The position numbers and the translations under genes were made by a program. A stretch of 64,000 nt of DNA from CAYSPG01 sp964432885 (GTDB lineage: Bacteria > Bacteroidota > Bacteroidia > AKYH767-A > OLB10). The stretch spans positions 124,001 to 188,000 of the forward strand of contig CAYSPG010000006.1 of NCBI GenBank assembly GCA_964432885.1. Reading direction: 5' to 3'. The stretch's first letter is position 1; every line of letters begins with the position of its first letter. Below, piece after piece: positions 1 through 7,505 of this stretch. Under the pieces are notes generated by a model, which had not been told where the DNA came from, made no database searches, and saw only the letters and a program-made list of their open reading frames with translations.

Positions 1-90
1 CCATGCAAATTTCTTTAACAGAAAAAGCACGGTAAGGAATGACACAAGCATCCAAAATAATAACCCAATGTCAGGTGTTACTAAACTCAT
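1..90 (-). CDS. atpF: ATP synthase F0 subunit b, N-terminal part (runs off the window)
   Basis: Only the first 30 codons are in the window. They read MSLVTPDIGLLFWMLVSF and continue into a hydrophobic stretch ending LLKKFAW. This is the usual start of F0 subunit b, the peripheral stalk protein: a short periplasmic end and one membrane helix before a long coiled coil. It lies 102 bases downstream of atpE on the same strand, in the expected atpB-atpE-atpF order. The stalk and F1-binding part is outside the window. Confidence 0.9.
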   Translation of the reverse strand, partial: MSLVTPDIGLLFWMLVSFLTVLFLLKKFAW

Positions 91-192
91 ATTATATAAG
101 TTATTAGGTTACTGAGTTAAATAGGTTACTAAGCGGCAGGCATTGCCTGAACAACTCAATAACTTAAATCACACAACAACTGTTTTTTGAAT
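91..192. repeat. atpE-atpF spacer with hairpin and repeat-like sequence
   Basis: The 102-base spacer inside the ATP synthase operon holds a perfect hairpin, CAGGCA (137-142), one base, TGCCTG (144-149). The words AAGTTATT and GAGTT are repeated in inverted form around it (near 98-117 and 154-167). The wording resembles the short repeat elements seen in other spacers of this window. It could act as an mRNA stability element between atpE and atpF, but nothing proves this. Confidence 0.4.
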
Positions 193-438
193 TTACGCTA
201 AGCCGATGATAAACGCCAAAGCCACTGCTGCAAGTGCAACGCCTTCTACAAGAGCTGCAGCTACAAACATGTTTGAAACAATGTCGCCTTTAATTTCGGG
301 CTGACGCGCCATTGACTGAAATGCGCTTCCGCCAATGTTACCTATACCGATACCGGCACCTATTGCTGCCAATCCGGCACCTATTACTGCTCCTGCTTGT
401 GCAATGCTTGCATCCATTAAAATTGATAATAAAGTCAT
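193..438 (-). CDS. atpE: ATP synthase F0 subunit c (proteolipid)
   Basis: An 81-residue protein that forms the proton-carrying c-ring of F0. It is two hydrophobic helices joined by a polar loop. Helix 1 is Gly/Ala rich with GAGIGIGNIGG at about residues 27-37, the tight packing motif of c-rings. The loop is ARQPEIKG (about 44-51), with the RQP signature that contacts F1. Helix 2 carries the proton-binding acidic residue in ALVEGVAL (Glu about 65). Length is normal. It sits between atpB and atpF on the same strand and is clearly part of one operon. Confidence 0.96.
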   Translation of the reverse strand: MTLLSILMDASIAQAGAVIGAGLAAIGAGIGIGNIGGSAFQSMARQPEIKGDIVSNMFVAAALVEGVALAAVALAFIIGLA

Positions 439-472
439 AGTATTAATTATTAATTGTTAAATTGTTTTTTTA

Positions 473-1594
473 TTAATGATGTTCGTGTTCGTGATGATGT
501 TCGGCAACGGCCATTCCAAAATATATTGCCGAAAGGAATGTAAATACAAATGCCTGAAGAAAACCTACAAGCAACTCGAGAAAGCTGATAAATATGGTAA
601 ATGCCACAGCAGGTACTGCAGCGCCAAACCCTGCGCCTGTTGATGCCGCCCCTGCCACAAATATTAAGCAGAAGAATACCAGCATTACTATGTGGCCGGC
701 AAGTATGTTTGCAAATAATCGAATTACCAATACAAATGGCTTTAGGAATATGCCCAGTATTTCAAGCGGGGTAAGTATTACAAGCACCGCTACCGGAACA
801 CCGGGCATGGCAAAAATGTGGCGCCAGTAGTTTTTGTTTGCTACAAACAGTGTTATTAATAAAGTGGCTGTGGCCAATACCAGTGGCACTGCAATGTTGC
901 CTGTTACGTTGGCCCCGCCCGGAAAAATTGGAATAAGTCCCATTAAGTTACTTACCCATATAAAAAAGAAAATGGTAAGCAGGTAAGGCATAAAGCGCGC
1001 ATAATGTTTTTCGCCAATTGCGGTTTTTGCAATATTGTCGCGCACAAATACAATTAAAATTTCGAGCAGGTTTTGCAATCCTGTTGGCGCCTTATCTTTA
1101 TTGCGGCCATACGAGCGTGCCGCAGGTATAAACAACATAAGTATAATGGCTATGGCTATAAATATGCTCAGCACATTTTTGGTAATGGATAAATCATAAA
1201 ACTCAGAGCCATCAACCGATTTGATTTTATCGTGCACCAATTTGTAACCATTGTATTCGGCATGGCCATGCTCAAAGCGTGATGATGAAAAAACCTCAAG
1301 CCCTTTTTGTTTATTGTAAATAACTATGGGCAATGGAATAGATACCGGATGCTCATGGCTGCCCCACAGGTGCCACTCATGCGAATCGGAAATGTGGCTC
1401 ATTACCACCTCGCCAGCCTTAAATTTTTCGTGTGCCCCATTACTGTGCACGGTGCTGTCCGCTGCAACTGTGGTACTATCGGTTGCATGCTCGTGCTCAT
1501 CACTTGCTAACATGCCCAATGGCATTACAAACAGAATAACCGCTACAAAAAGTTTGTAAACAGAAACTATATTTTTAATAGGGCTTAGAGACAT
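473..1594 (-). CDS. atpB: ATP synthase F0 subunit a
   Basis: The subunit forms the proton half-channels next to the c-ring. From ATG at 1594 it is 373 residues. A signal-like helix (about 10-30) is followed by a His/Asp/Glu-rich extracytoplasmic segment of roughly 120 residues, then five or six membrane helices. The essential arginine helix is visible in VIRLFANILAGHIV, and the tail is again His-rich (HHHEHEHH). The long His-rich N-part is typical of Bacteroidota AtpB. An upstream TTG at 1630 would add 12 residues but lies inside the TACTTTTG promoter box (1628-1635), so the ATG is preferred. Confidence 0.95.
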   Translation of the reverse strand: MSLSPIKNIVSVYKLFVAVILFVMPLGMLASDEHEHATDSTTVAADSTVHSNGAHEKFKAGEVVMSHISDSHEWHLWGSHEHPVSIPLPIVIYNKQKGLEVFSSSRFEHGHAEYNGYKLVHDKIKSVDGSEFYDLSITKNVLSIFIAIAIILMLFIPAARSYGRNKDKAPTGLQNLLEILIVFVRDNIAKTAIGEKHYARFMPYLLTIFFFIWVSNLMGLIPIFPGGANVTGNIAVPLVLATATLLITLFVANKNYWRHIFAMPGVPVAVLVILTPLEILGIFLKPFVLVIRLFANILAGHIVMLVFFCLIFVAGAASTGAGFGAAVPAVAFTIFISFLELLVGFLQAFVFTFLSAIYFGMAVAEHHHEHEHH

Positions 1595-1627
1595 TTTTGA
1601 TACCTGTGCTTTAAAAAATTGCGGTCG

Positions 1628-1635
1628 CAAAAGTA
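1628..1635 (-). promoter_or_regulatory. TACTTTTG -7 box upstream of atpB
   Basis: On the minus strand the bases read TACTTTTG, an exact match to the Bacteroidota -7 consensus TAnnTTTG, followed by CG as at lepA. The atpB ATG is 33 bases downstream. It suggests that atpB-atpE-atpF can be transcribed from here as well as from further upstream. Confidence 0.5.
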
Positions 1636-1754
1636 AAATTTAAACAATACGAAAAAGAGTTTTACTAACTTTTGTTTTTAAAATGTATTAACAAGGATTG
1701 GAAGTGTTGAGATTTAAGGTTTTACGGCATTAAAAACAGTAAAAAAAATATGAC

Positions 1755-2159
1755 TTATTTATTTGCATCCAGTTTATTTTTTCCCTTAAACAAAAAGTAA
1801 ACGGTAGCTGTCTCAAAAACCGAAAACAGCATATATACCATTAAAAAAGTGGTAACAAACGACACCAGGTGGCCGGTTTTTAAGATGGCATAAAATATTA
1901 TTACACCTACATACATAAACAGTTTAATGGCTGTGGCCGACATAAAATAAACTACTACGCTTCGGTTTCCGGCCGATGAACTTTTAAGCATGCCTGCATG
2001 AAAGGCAAGTGTGATAAAAAAAAACAATGCTATTATATAGCCCACGTTGTGGTAAAAAAATTTGGCCGGAATTATGCCTTTTAGAAAGTAAAAGAGCACC
2101 CACACAGCAGCAGAGAAAACAGCAATTTTTAAAACAAACAGCAGAAAGCCTTTACGCAT
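1755..2159 (-). CDS. Small four-helix membrane protein ahead of atpB (AtpI-like position)
   Basis: A 134-residue protein with four hydrophobic segments (about 7-27, 38-56, 70-92, 98-122), a basic N-terminus (MRKG) and a basic tail (FKGKNKLDANK). No catalytic motif is visible. It is the first gene of the ATP synthase block and lies 160 bases upstream of atpB. In many bacteria a small membrane protein at this place (AtpI/UncI) helps c-ring assembly. The assignment rests on position, size and topology, not on clear sequence identity. Confidence 0.6.
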   Translation of the reverse strand: MRKGFLLFVLKIAVFSAAVWVLFYFLKGIIPAKFFYHNVGYIIALFFFITLAFHAGMLKSSSAGNRSVVVYFMSATAIKLFMYVGVIIFYAILKTGHLVSFVTTFLMVYMLFSVFETATVYFLFKGKNKLDANK

Positions 2160-2176
2160 TTTAAAAATATTTGTGG

Positions 2177-2184
2177 CGAAAGTA
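2177..2184 (-). promoter_or_regulatory. TACTTTCG -7-like box upstream of the AtpI-like gene
   Basis: The minus strand reads TACTTTCG, one base from TAnnTTTG, 17 bases before the ATG at 2159. The TTCG variant recurs before other genes in this window, which supports it as the start of the ATP synthase F0 transcript. Confidence 0.4.
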
Positions 2185-2306
2185 ATTGTTATTTAAGATG
2201 CGCTGATGCATTACAGATTTTGTTTGATGTACTGGGTGTAATGATTATTTTTAACAATTAGCGGAATGTTTTTTTGTTTTCTTTGCCACTCACAAAAAAA
2301 TAATTG

Positions 2307-2711
2307 ATGAATTACTGGCTTGTAAAATCAGAGCCTTCGGTGTTTGCATGGCAGCGGTTGGTAAATGATGGCCATGCCGTGTGGGATGGTGTGCGCAACT
2401 ACGCTGCCCGCCTGCACCTGCTTGCTATGAAAACAGGCGACCAGGTGTTTTTTTACCATAGCAACGAGGGGTTGGCCATAGTGGGTATTGCAAAAGTTAT
2501 CCGCACGGCTTACCCCGACCCATCTACCAGCGATGAGCGCTGGGTGGCTGTTGACCTGGCTCCTGTAAAGGCACTTAAAAACCCGGTTACGCTTGAGCAA
2601 ATAAAAAAAGAAAAAACTTTAATGAACATGGCGCTGGTGCGCATTGGCCGCCTATCTGTTCAACCGGTAAGCAAGCAAGAATTTGATACCATTATAAAAC
2701 TGAGCAACTGA
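2307..2711 (+). CDS. EVE domain protein (thymocyte nuclear protein 1 type)
   Basis: A 134-residue single-domain protein starting MNYWLVKSEPSVFAWQRL, the hallmark start of EVE proteins. Other family features are WDGVRNYAAR near residues 26-35, the GDQVFFYHS strand and GIAKV. EVE belongs to the PUA-like fold, whose members bind modified bases in DNA or RNA; no catalytic role is expected. ATG at 2307 is chosen over the TTG at 2304. The TonB receptor starts 4 bases after the stop, so the two are probably co-transcribed, though no functional link is obvious. Confidence 0.9.
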   Translation: MNYWLVKSEPSVFAWQRLVNDGHAVWDGVRNYAARLHLLAMKTGDQVFFYHSNEGLAIVGIAKVIRTAYPDPSTSDERWVAVDLAPVKALKNPVTLEQIKKEKTLMNMALVRIGRLSVQPVSKQEFDTIIKLSN

Positions 2712-2715
2712 TATT

Positions 2716-5019
2716 ATGACCAAAACATGTACGTTTTTTACAGCCATTTTTTTATTTTTTGTTACAACCTTACAGGCACAAACCGGCAACGTGCGTGGCT
2801 TTGTTTATGACAAAGCCAATGGCGAGCCTCTGCCATTTGCAAGTGTATATTTAAAAGGAACCACGCTGGGTTCGTACACCGATGTTAACGGCTTTTACTC
2901 GATAGTAAAAGTGCCACATGGAAACTATGTGCTGGTAGCTACCACTATTGGTTACGATAGTTTGTTTACCGAAGTTGAAATTATGGATGATGCCATACTT
3001 ACCAAAAAACTTTTTGTAAGTAAAAAAAGTGTTGAGCTTATGGAGGTGCAGGTATCGGCCGAAAAGGAAAAACAAAAAACGGAAGTAAAAATTTCGGTTG
3101 AAACAGTTACACCCAAAGAAATAAAACAAGTACCCAGCCTTGGTGCCGAACCAGACATTGTGCAGTACCTGCAGGTGGTGCCCGGCATAGTAAGCAGTGG
3201 CGACCAGGGCGGGCAGCTTTATATACGCGGGGGCACACCGGTGCAAAACAAGGTGCTGCTTGATGGTATGATTGTGTATAACCCGTTTCACTCCATTGGT
3301 TTGTTTAGTGTATTTGATACCGATGTTATTAAAAATGCTGATGTTTACACGGGTGGCTTTGGTGCACAGTATGGCGGGCGCGTTTCATCTGTTATGGACA
3401 TTAGTACCAAAGACGGAAACAAAAAACGATTTGCTGGAAAAGTTTCGGCCGGAACTTTTTTATCAAAAGTGCTTATTGAAGGGCCGCTTAAAAAAGCCAA
3501 ATCGGATGATGACGGCACTGCATCATTTGTTCTCTCACTTAAAAATTCGTATTTAGATAAAACATCAAAAACATTTTATGATTATGCCAGTGATGATGGA
3601 CTGCCATACTCGTTTAACGACATTTACGGAAAAATTGTGGTTAACAGTGCCAACGGCAGCAAAGCTAATTTTTTTGGATTTAATTTTCAGGATAAAGTTA
3701 ACTACAGCGATGTAAGCAAGTTTGACTGGAAATCATCGGGTGGCGGCATGAGTTTTGTGCTGGTACCGGGCGCCTCAAAGGTGCTGCTCAGGGGCAACAT
3801 TGCTATAAGCTCGTATAAAATTACGCTTAGTGAAGTTAACGAACAACCCCGCAGCAGCCTTGTTAACGGTTTTAACATGGGTTTTAACTGGGCTTACTTT
3901 TTAAATAAAGACGAAATAAATTACGGTGTTGAAATAATGGGATTTAAAACCGACTTTGAGTATTTTAATTACACCAAACGCAAAATAAATCAAACCGAAA
4001 ACACCACGGAGTTTGGCCTGTTTTTCAGGTACAAAAAAATTATCAGCAAATTAATTATTGACCCTTCGGTAAGGTTTAATTACTACGCTTCCCTGTCTGA
4101 ACTATCGCCCGAACCGCGGCTGGGATTAAAGTATAATGTTTCGGACAAACTTCGGCTTAAAGCCGCTGCCGGCATATACTCGCAAAACCTGGTTGCTGCT
4201 AACAGCGACCGCGATGTGGTAAACTTTTTTTACGGTTTTTTATCGGCACCCGATAATTTACCCGATGAGCACGATGGCAAAAAAGTAAACAGCCGATTGC
4301 AAAAAGCCATCCATTATGTGGGAGGTTTTGAATACGACATCACCAACCGCCTTGAAGCTAACATTGAAGGGTATGTAAAAGATTTTACACAGCTTACCAA
4401 CATTAACCGCGATAAAATTTACGAGGATAATGCCATGAATGCTTCGCAACCCGACTCGCTTAAAAAAGATTTTATTATCGAAACCGGCATTGCAAAAGGA
4501 ATGGATATGGTGCTTAAGTATGAGTACCGCAGGCTTTATGTGTGGCTTGTGTACTCACTTGGCTACAGCACCCGCAGCACCGGCAATTATGAGTACGCTC
4601 CGCATTTCGACCGCAGGCATAACATCAACTTTGTTACCACTTACACCTTTGGCAAAAAGTTAGATTGGGAAGCCGACCTGCGTTGGAACATGGGCTCGGG
4701 GTTTCCGTTTACACAAACGCAGGGCTATTATCCCTACCTTAATTTTCAGGGAGGCATAAATAATAGCTACACAAACTCCAACGCCAATCTTGGAACTATT
4801 TATGGCCCGCTTAACGATTCGCGATTGCCTTATTATCACCGCCTTGACCTTTCGGTAAAAAAGAATTTTTATGTTGCCAAAAACAGCGAGTTGCAGGTGG
4901 TGCTTAGTGTGGTAAACGTGTATAACCGGCAAAACATTTTTTATTTTGACCGTGTGCGTTACAAGCGCGTAAACCAGCTCCCCGTGTTGCCCGCATTGGG
5001 GGCATCGCTTACTTTTTAG
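2716..5019 (+). CDS. TonB-dependent outer-membrane receptor with carboxypeptidase-like N-domain
   Basis: A 767-residue outer-membrane transporter. A signal peptide ends near TTLQAQ (residue 22). A carboxypeptidase regulatory-like beta-sandwich follows (about 24-105, GNVRGFVYDKANGEPLPFAS). The plug domain spans about 110-235, with QLYIRGGTPVQNKVLLDGM and GGFGAQYGGRVSSVMDIST. The rest is a 22-strand-type barrel ending in aromatic Phe. No SusD partner is next to it, so it is not a typical SusCD polysaccharide locus. The substrate is unknown. It probably shares a transcript with the EVE gene. Confidence 0.93.
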   Translation: MTKTCTFFTAIFLFFVTTLQAQTGNVRGFVYDKANGEPLPFASVYLKGTTLGSYTDVNGFYSIVKVPHGNYVLVATTIGYDSLFTEVEIMDDAILTKKLFVSKKSVELMEVQVSAEKEKQKTEVKISVETVTPKEIKQVPSLGAEPDIVQYLQVVPGIVSSGDQGGQLYIRGGTPVQNKVLLDGMIVYNPFHSIGLFSVFDTDVIKNADVYTGGFGAQYGGRVSSVMDISTKDGNKKRFAGKVSAGTFLSKVLIEGPLKKAKSDDDGTASFVLSLKNSYLDKTSKTFYDYASDDGLPYSFNDIYGKIVVNSANGSKANFFGFNFQDKVNYSDVSKFDWKSSGGGMSFVLVPGASKVLLRGNIAISSYKITLSEVNEQPRSSLVNGFNMGFNWAYFLNKDEINYGVEIMGFKTDFEYFNYTKRKINQTENTTEFGLFFRYKKIISKLIIDPSVRFNYYASLSELSPEPRLGLKYNVSDKLRLKAAAGIYSQNLVAANSDRDVVNFFYGFLSAPDNLPDEHDGKKVNSRLQKAIHYVGGFEYDITNRLEANIEGYVKDFTQLTNINRDKIYEDNAMNASQPDSLKKDFIIETGIAKGMDMVLKYEYRRLYVWLVYSLGYSTRSTGNYEYAPHFDRRHNINFVTTYTFGKKLDWEADLRWNMGSGFPFTQTQGYYPYLNFQGGINNSYTNSNANLGTIYGPLNDSRLPYYHRLDLSVKKNFYVAKNSELQVVLSVVNVYNRQNIFYFDRVRYKRVNQLPVLPALGASLTF

Positions 5020-5650
5020 GTGTTATTTATTCATCGTTTTTTTTGTTTAATGGTGCTTTCGCTATAGTGTGGTTACCGCAATATGCTGTTTTGCGCATGC
5101 GCTTAACAAAAGCAAGTAAATTGTAACTATCAAATATTTATTGCAATCCCTTCTATTTCATATAAGATAGGGGGTATATTGGTTTCTATACCTTTTATAG
5201 CAGATTTATGAATAGTCATTGGGTTAACAAAAAATCTTATCACATACATGGTAATGGCCATTTGATTAACAAAATATCATATTATCGAAATAATAACAGA
5301 AATATTGCTAATGCATGGCCACTTTGCGGATTTATATTATGATACACCAAAAGCAAACCCCTGTTTTTACATTTAAATATCACCATCTGCAATAAAAACC
5401 ACACATTTAAAATTCCAATGCCATTTAATTTTTATCTCATTGTAATGTTATTGCACCTTTTAAAAGACCTTTACAACTTAACCTGTAGCCTTTAAGCTAA
5501 TACGTAGCCTGGCCCCAGTGGGCAACGTCCTTAAAACAAAGTAAAACATAAGAGGTAAATCAGATTGCCCACACCTTAATGAATTACATTGCCCTGTACG
5601 CATCCGGCCAGAGTACACCAGGTTGTTATTTTTTTACTTTTGCGCCCCTC
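5020..5650. other. 631-base spacer without a convincing gene
   Basis: AT-rich spacer between the TonB receptor and lepA. I see no tRNA cloverleaf, no ORF with coding character and no clear terminator. Two loosely similar stretches (about 5221-5240 and 5263-5282) share TTAACAAAA. An 8-bp inverted repeat, GTGGGCAA (5518-5525) and TTGCCCAC (5565-5572), encloses 39 bases just before the lepA promoter. A small RNA cannot be excluded. Confidence 0.4.
5635..5642 (+). promoter_or_regulatory. TACTTTTG -7 box directly upstream of lepA
   Basis: Exact TAnnTTTG match followed by CG. Only 8 bases (GCGCCCCTC less the first G) separate it from the ATG at 5651. Transcription starting the usual 5-8 bases after the box would begin at or next to the start codon, giving a leaderless or nearly leaderless mRNA. 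No good TTG -33 element is seen at the usual spacing. Confidence 0.6.
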
Positions 5651-7441
5651 ATGAATCATATCAGAAATTTTTGCATCATAGCCCACATTGACCACGGAAA
5701 AAGCACCCTTGCCGACCGCTTATTAGAGTTTACAAAAACCGTAAGCAAACAGCAGTCTCAGGCACAGGTGCTTGACGATATGGATCTTGAACGCGAGCGA
5801 GGCATTACCATTAAAAGCCATGCCATACAAATGGATTATGAACTGGATGGCAAAAAATATGTACTTAATTTAATTGACACCCCCGGCCATGTTGATTTTT
5901 CATACGAAGTATCGCGAAGCATTGCTGCATGCGAGGGTGCGCTATTGATAGTTGATGCAGCGCAGGGCATCCAGGCACAAACCATTTCAAACTTATACCT
6001 TGCTCTTGAACACGACCTTCACATTATCCCCGTGCTAAACAAAATTGATTTGCCCAGTGCCGAGCCCGAACTGGTAAAAGACCAGATTGTAGACTTACTG
6101 GGCTGCAAACGCGAAGAGATTATACATGCAAGTGCAAAGGCCGGCATTGGTATCGAAGAAATCTTAAAAGCCATTGTACACACCGTGCCACATCCCAAAG
6201 GAAATCCTAATGCACCGCTTAAAGCCTTAATTTTCGATTCGGTGTTTAACTCATTTAGAGGCATTATTGCTTACTATAAAGTTATTGATGGCGAAATTAA
6301 AACCAACGACCATGTAAAATTTTTTGCCACCGGCAGCCAGTATCATGCCGATGAAATAGGAATATTACGCTTAGACAAAAGCCCGCGGCCTGTAGTTAAA
6401 GCCGGTGATGTAGGATATATTATTTCGGGCATTAAAGAAGCCAAAGAAGTAAAAGTGGGCGACACCATTACCCACGTAGATAATCCATGCGATGCCGCCA
6501 TCGAAGGTTTTGAAGAAGTAAAGCCCATGGTATTTGCAGGTATTTATCCCGTTGACACGGATGAGTACGAAGAATTGCGCGCTTCCATGGAAAAACTACA
6601 GCTAAATGATGCGGCACTGGTGTTTGAACCCGAATCGTCAGCCGCATTGGGCTTTGGTTTCCGCTGCGGATTTTTAGGAATGCTACACATGGAAATTGTA
6701 CAGGAACGATTGGAGCGCGAGTTTAACATGACCGTAATCACCACCGTGCCCAACGTATCGTACAAGGCATACCTTACCAACGGAGATATGCTTGACATAA
6801 ATAACCCAAGCGATTTTCCTGACCCATCACACCTCGACCGGATTGAAGAACCTTACATAAAAGCACAAATAATTACCAAAAGCGAATTTATAGGCCCCAT
6901 CATGACCCTGTGCATAGGCAAGCGAGGCAACATAACTGGCCAAAGCTACCTTACCACCGACCGTGTAGAGCTAAGTTTTGAAATGCCGCTTGCCGAAATA
7001 GTTTTTGATTTTTACGACAAACTAAAATCCATCTCCAAAGGATATGCATCTTTTGATTATCACCCCATCGGTTATAAAGCCAGCGATTTGGTACGATTGG
7101 ACATTCGCCTCAACAGTGAACCGGTGGATGCATTATCGGCATTAATACACCGCAGCAACTCCTACCAGTTTGGAAAAAAAATGTGCGAAAAACTAAAAGA
7201 GCTTATCACACGTCAGCAGTTCGAAATAATAATACAAGCCAGCATAGGTGCAAAAATTATTGCACGCGAAACCGTACGAGCTTTGCGCAAAGATGTTACT
7301 GCAAAATGCTACGGTGGTGATATTTCGCGCAAGCGCAAACTCTTGGAGAAACAAAAAGAAGGTAAAAAAAGAATGCGCCAGGTAGGTAGCGTAGAAATTC
7401 CACAGCAGGCATTTTTAGCAGTGTTAAAACTGGATAGCTGA
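5651..7441 (+). CDS. lepA: Elongation factor 4 (LepA), ribosome back-translocase GTPase
   Basis: A 596-residue translational GTPase starting MNHIRNFCIIAHIDHGKST, the standard LepA start. G-motifs are AHIDHGKST (G1, about residues 10-18), DTPGHVDF (G3) and NKIDLP (G4). The EF-G-like domains II, III and V follow, and the LepA-specific C-terminal domain ends with basic stretches (SRKRKLLEKQKEGKKRM). Length is normal. A reading frame open from 5579 would add 24 residues, but that would place the promoter box inside the gene and is rejected. It stands alone, convergent with the giant secreted-protein gene. Confidence 0.97.
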   Translation: MNHIRNFCIIAHIDHGKSTLADRLLEFTKTVSKQQSQAQVLDDMDLERERGITIKSHAIQMDYELDGKKYVLNLIDTPGHVDFSYEVSRSIAACEGALLIVDAAQGIQAQTISNLYLALEHDLHIIPVLNKIDLPSAEPELVKDQIVDLLGCKREEIIHASAKAGIGIEEILKAIVHTVPHPKGNPNAPLKALIFDSVFNSFRGIIAYYKVIDGEIKTNDHVKFFATGSQYHADEIGILRLDKSPRPVVKAGDVGYIISGIKEAKEVKVGDTITHVDNPCDAAIEGFEEVKPMVFAGIYPVDTDEYEELRASMEKLQLNDAALVFEPESSAALGFGFRCGFLGMLHMEIVQERLEREFNMTVITTVPNVSYKAYLTNGDMLDINNPSDFPDPSHLDRIEEPYIKAQIITKSEFIGPIMTLCIGKRGNITGQSYLTTDRVELSFEMPLAEIVFDFYDKLKSISKGYASFDYHPIGYKASDLVRLDIRLNSEPVDALSALIHRSNSYQFGKKMCEKLKELITRQQFEIIIQASIGAKIIARETVRALRKDVTAKCYGGDISRKRKLLEKQKEGKKRMRQVGSVEIPQQAFLAVLKLDS

Positions 7442-7446
7442 TTTTA

Positions 7447-7496
7447 TTAATAAAGAAAGGCTGCCCGGCAAAAACCAGGCAGCCTTTCTTTATTAA
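7447..7496. terminator. Bidirectional terminator between lepA and the giant protein gene
   Basis: A perfect 19-bp inverted repeat: left arm 7447-7465, right arm 7478-7496, with a 12-base loop. The GC core is GGCTGCC/GGCAGCC and both flanks are A/T rich, so an RNA hairpin followed by U residues can form on either strand. It ends the convergent genes on both sides. Confidence 0.85.
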
Positions 7497-7505
7497 ACCC
7501 TACTT

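Noticed and set aside
1595..1630. TTG start extending AtpB by 12 residues
   Set aside because: The TTG is part of the TACTTTTG promoter box, and the following ATG begins a normal signal-like N-terminus.
2716..5019. SusC of a polysaccharide utilisation locus
   Set aside because: No SusD or glycoside hydrolase neighbour, and the protein is shorter (767 residues) than typical SusC.
5579..5650. 24-residue N-terminal extension of LepA
   Set aside because: LepA proteins start at MNHIRNF or equivalent; the extension would cover the promoter box.
5020..5650. Possible tRNA or other structural RNA gene in the lepA upstream spacer
   Set aside because: No cloverleaf arms, no TTCGA-type T loop and no CCA end were found on either strand.
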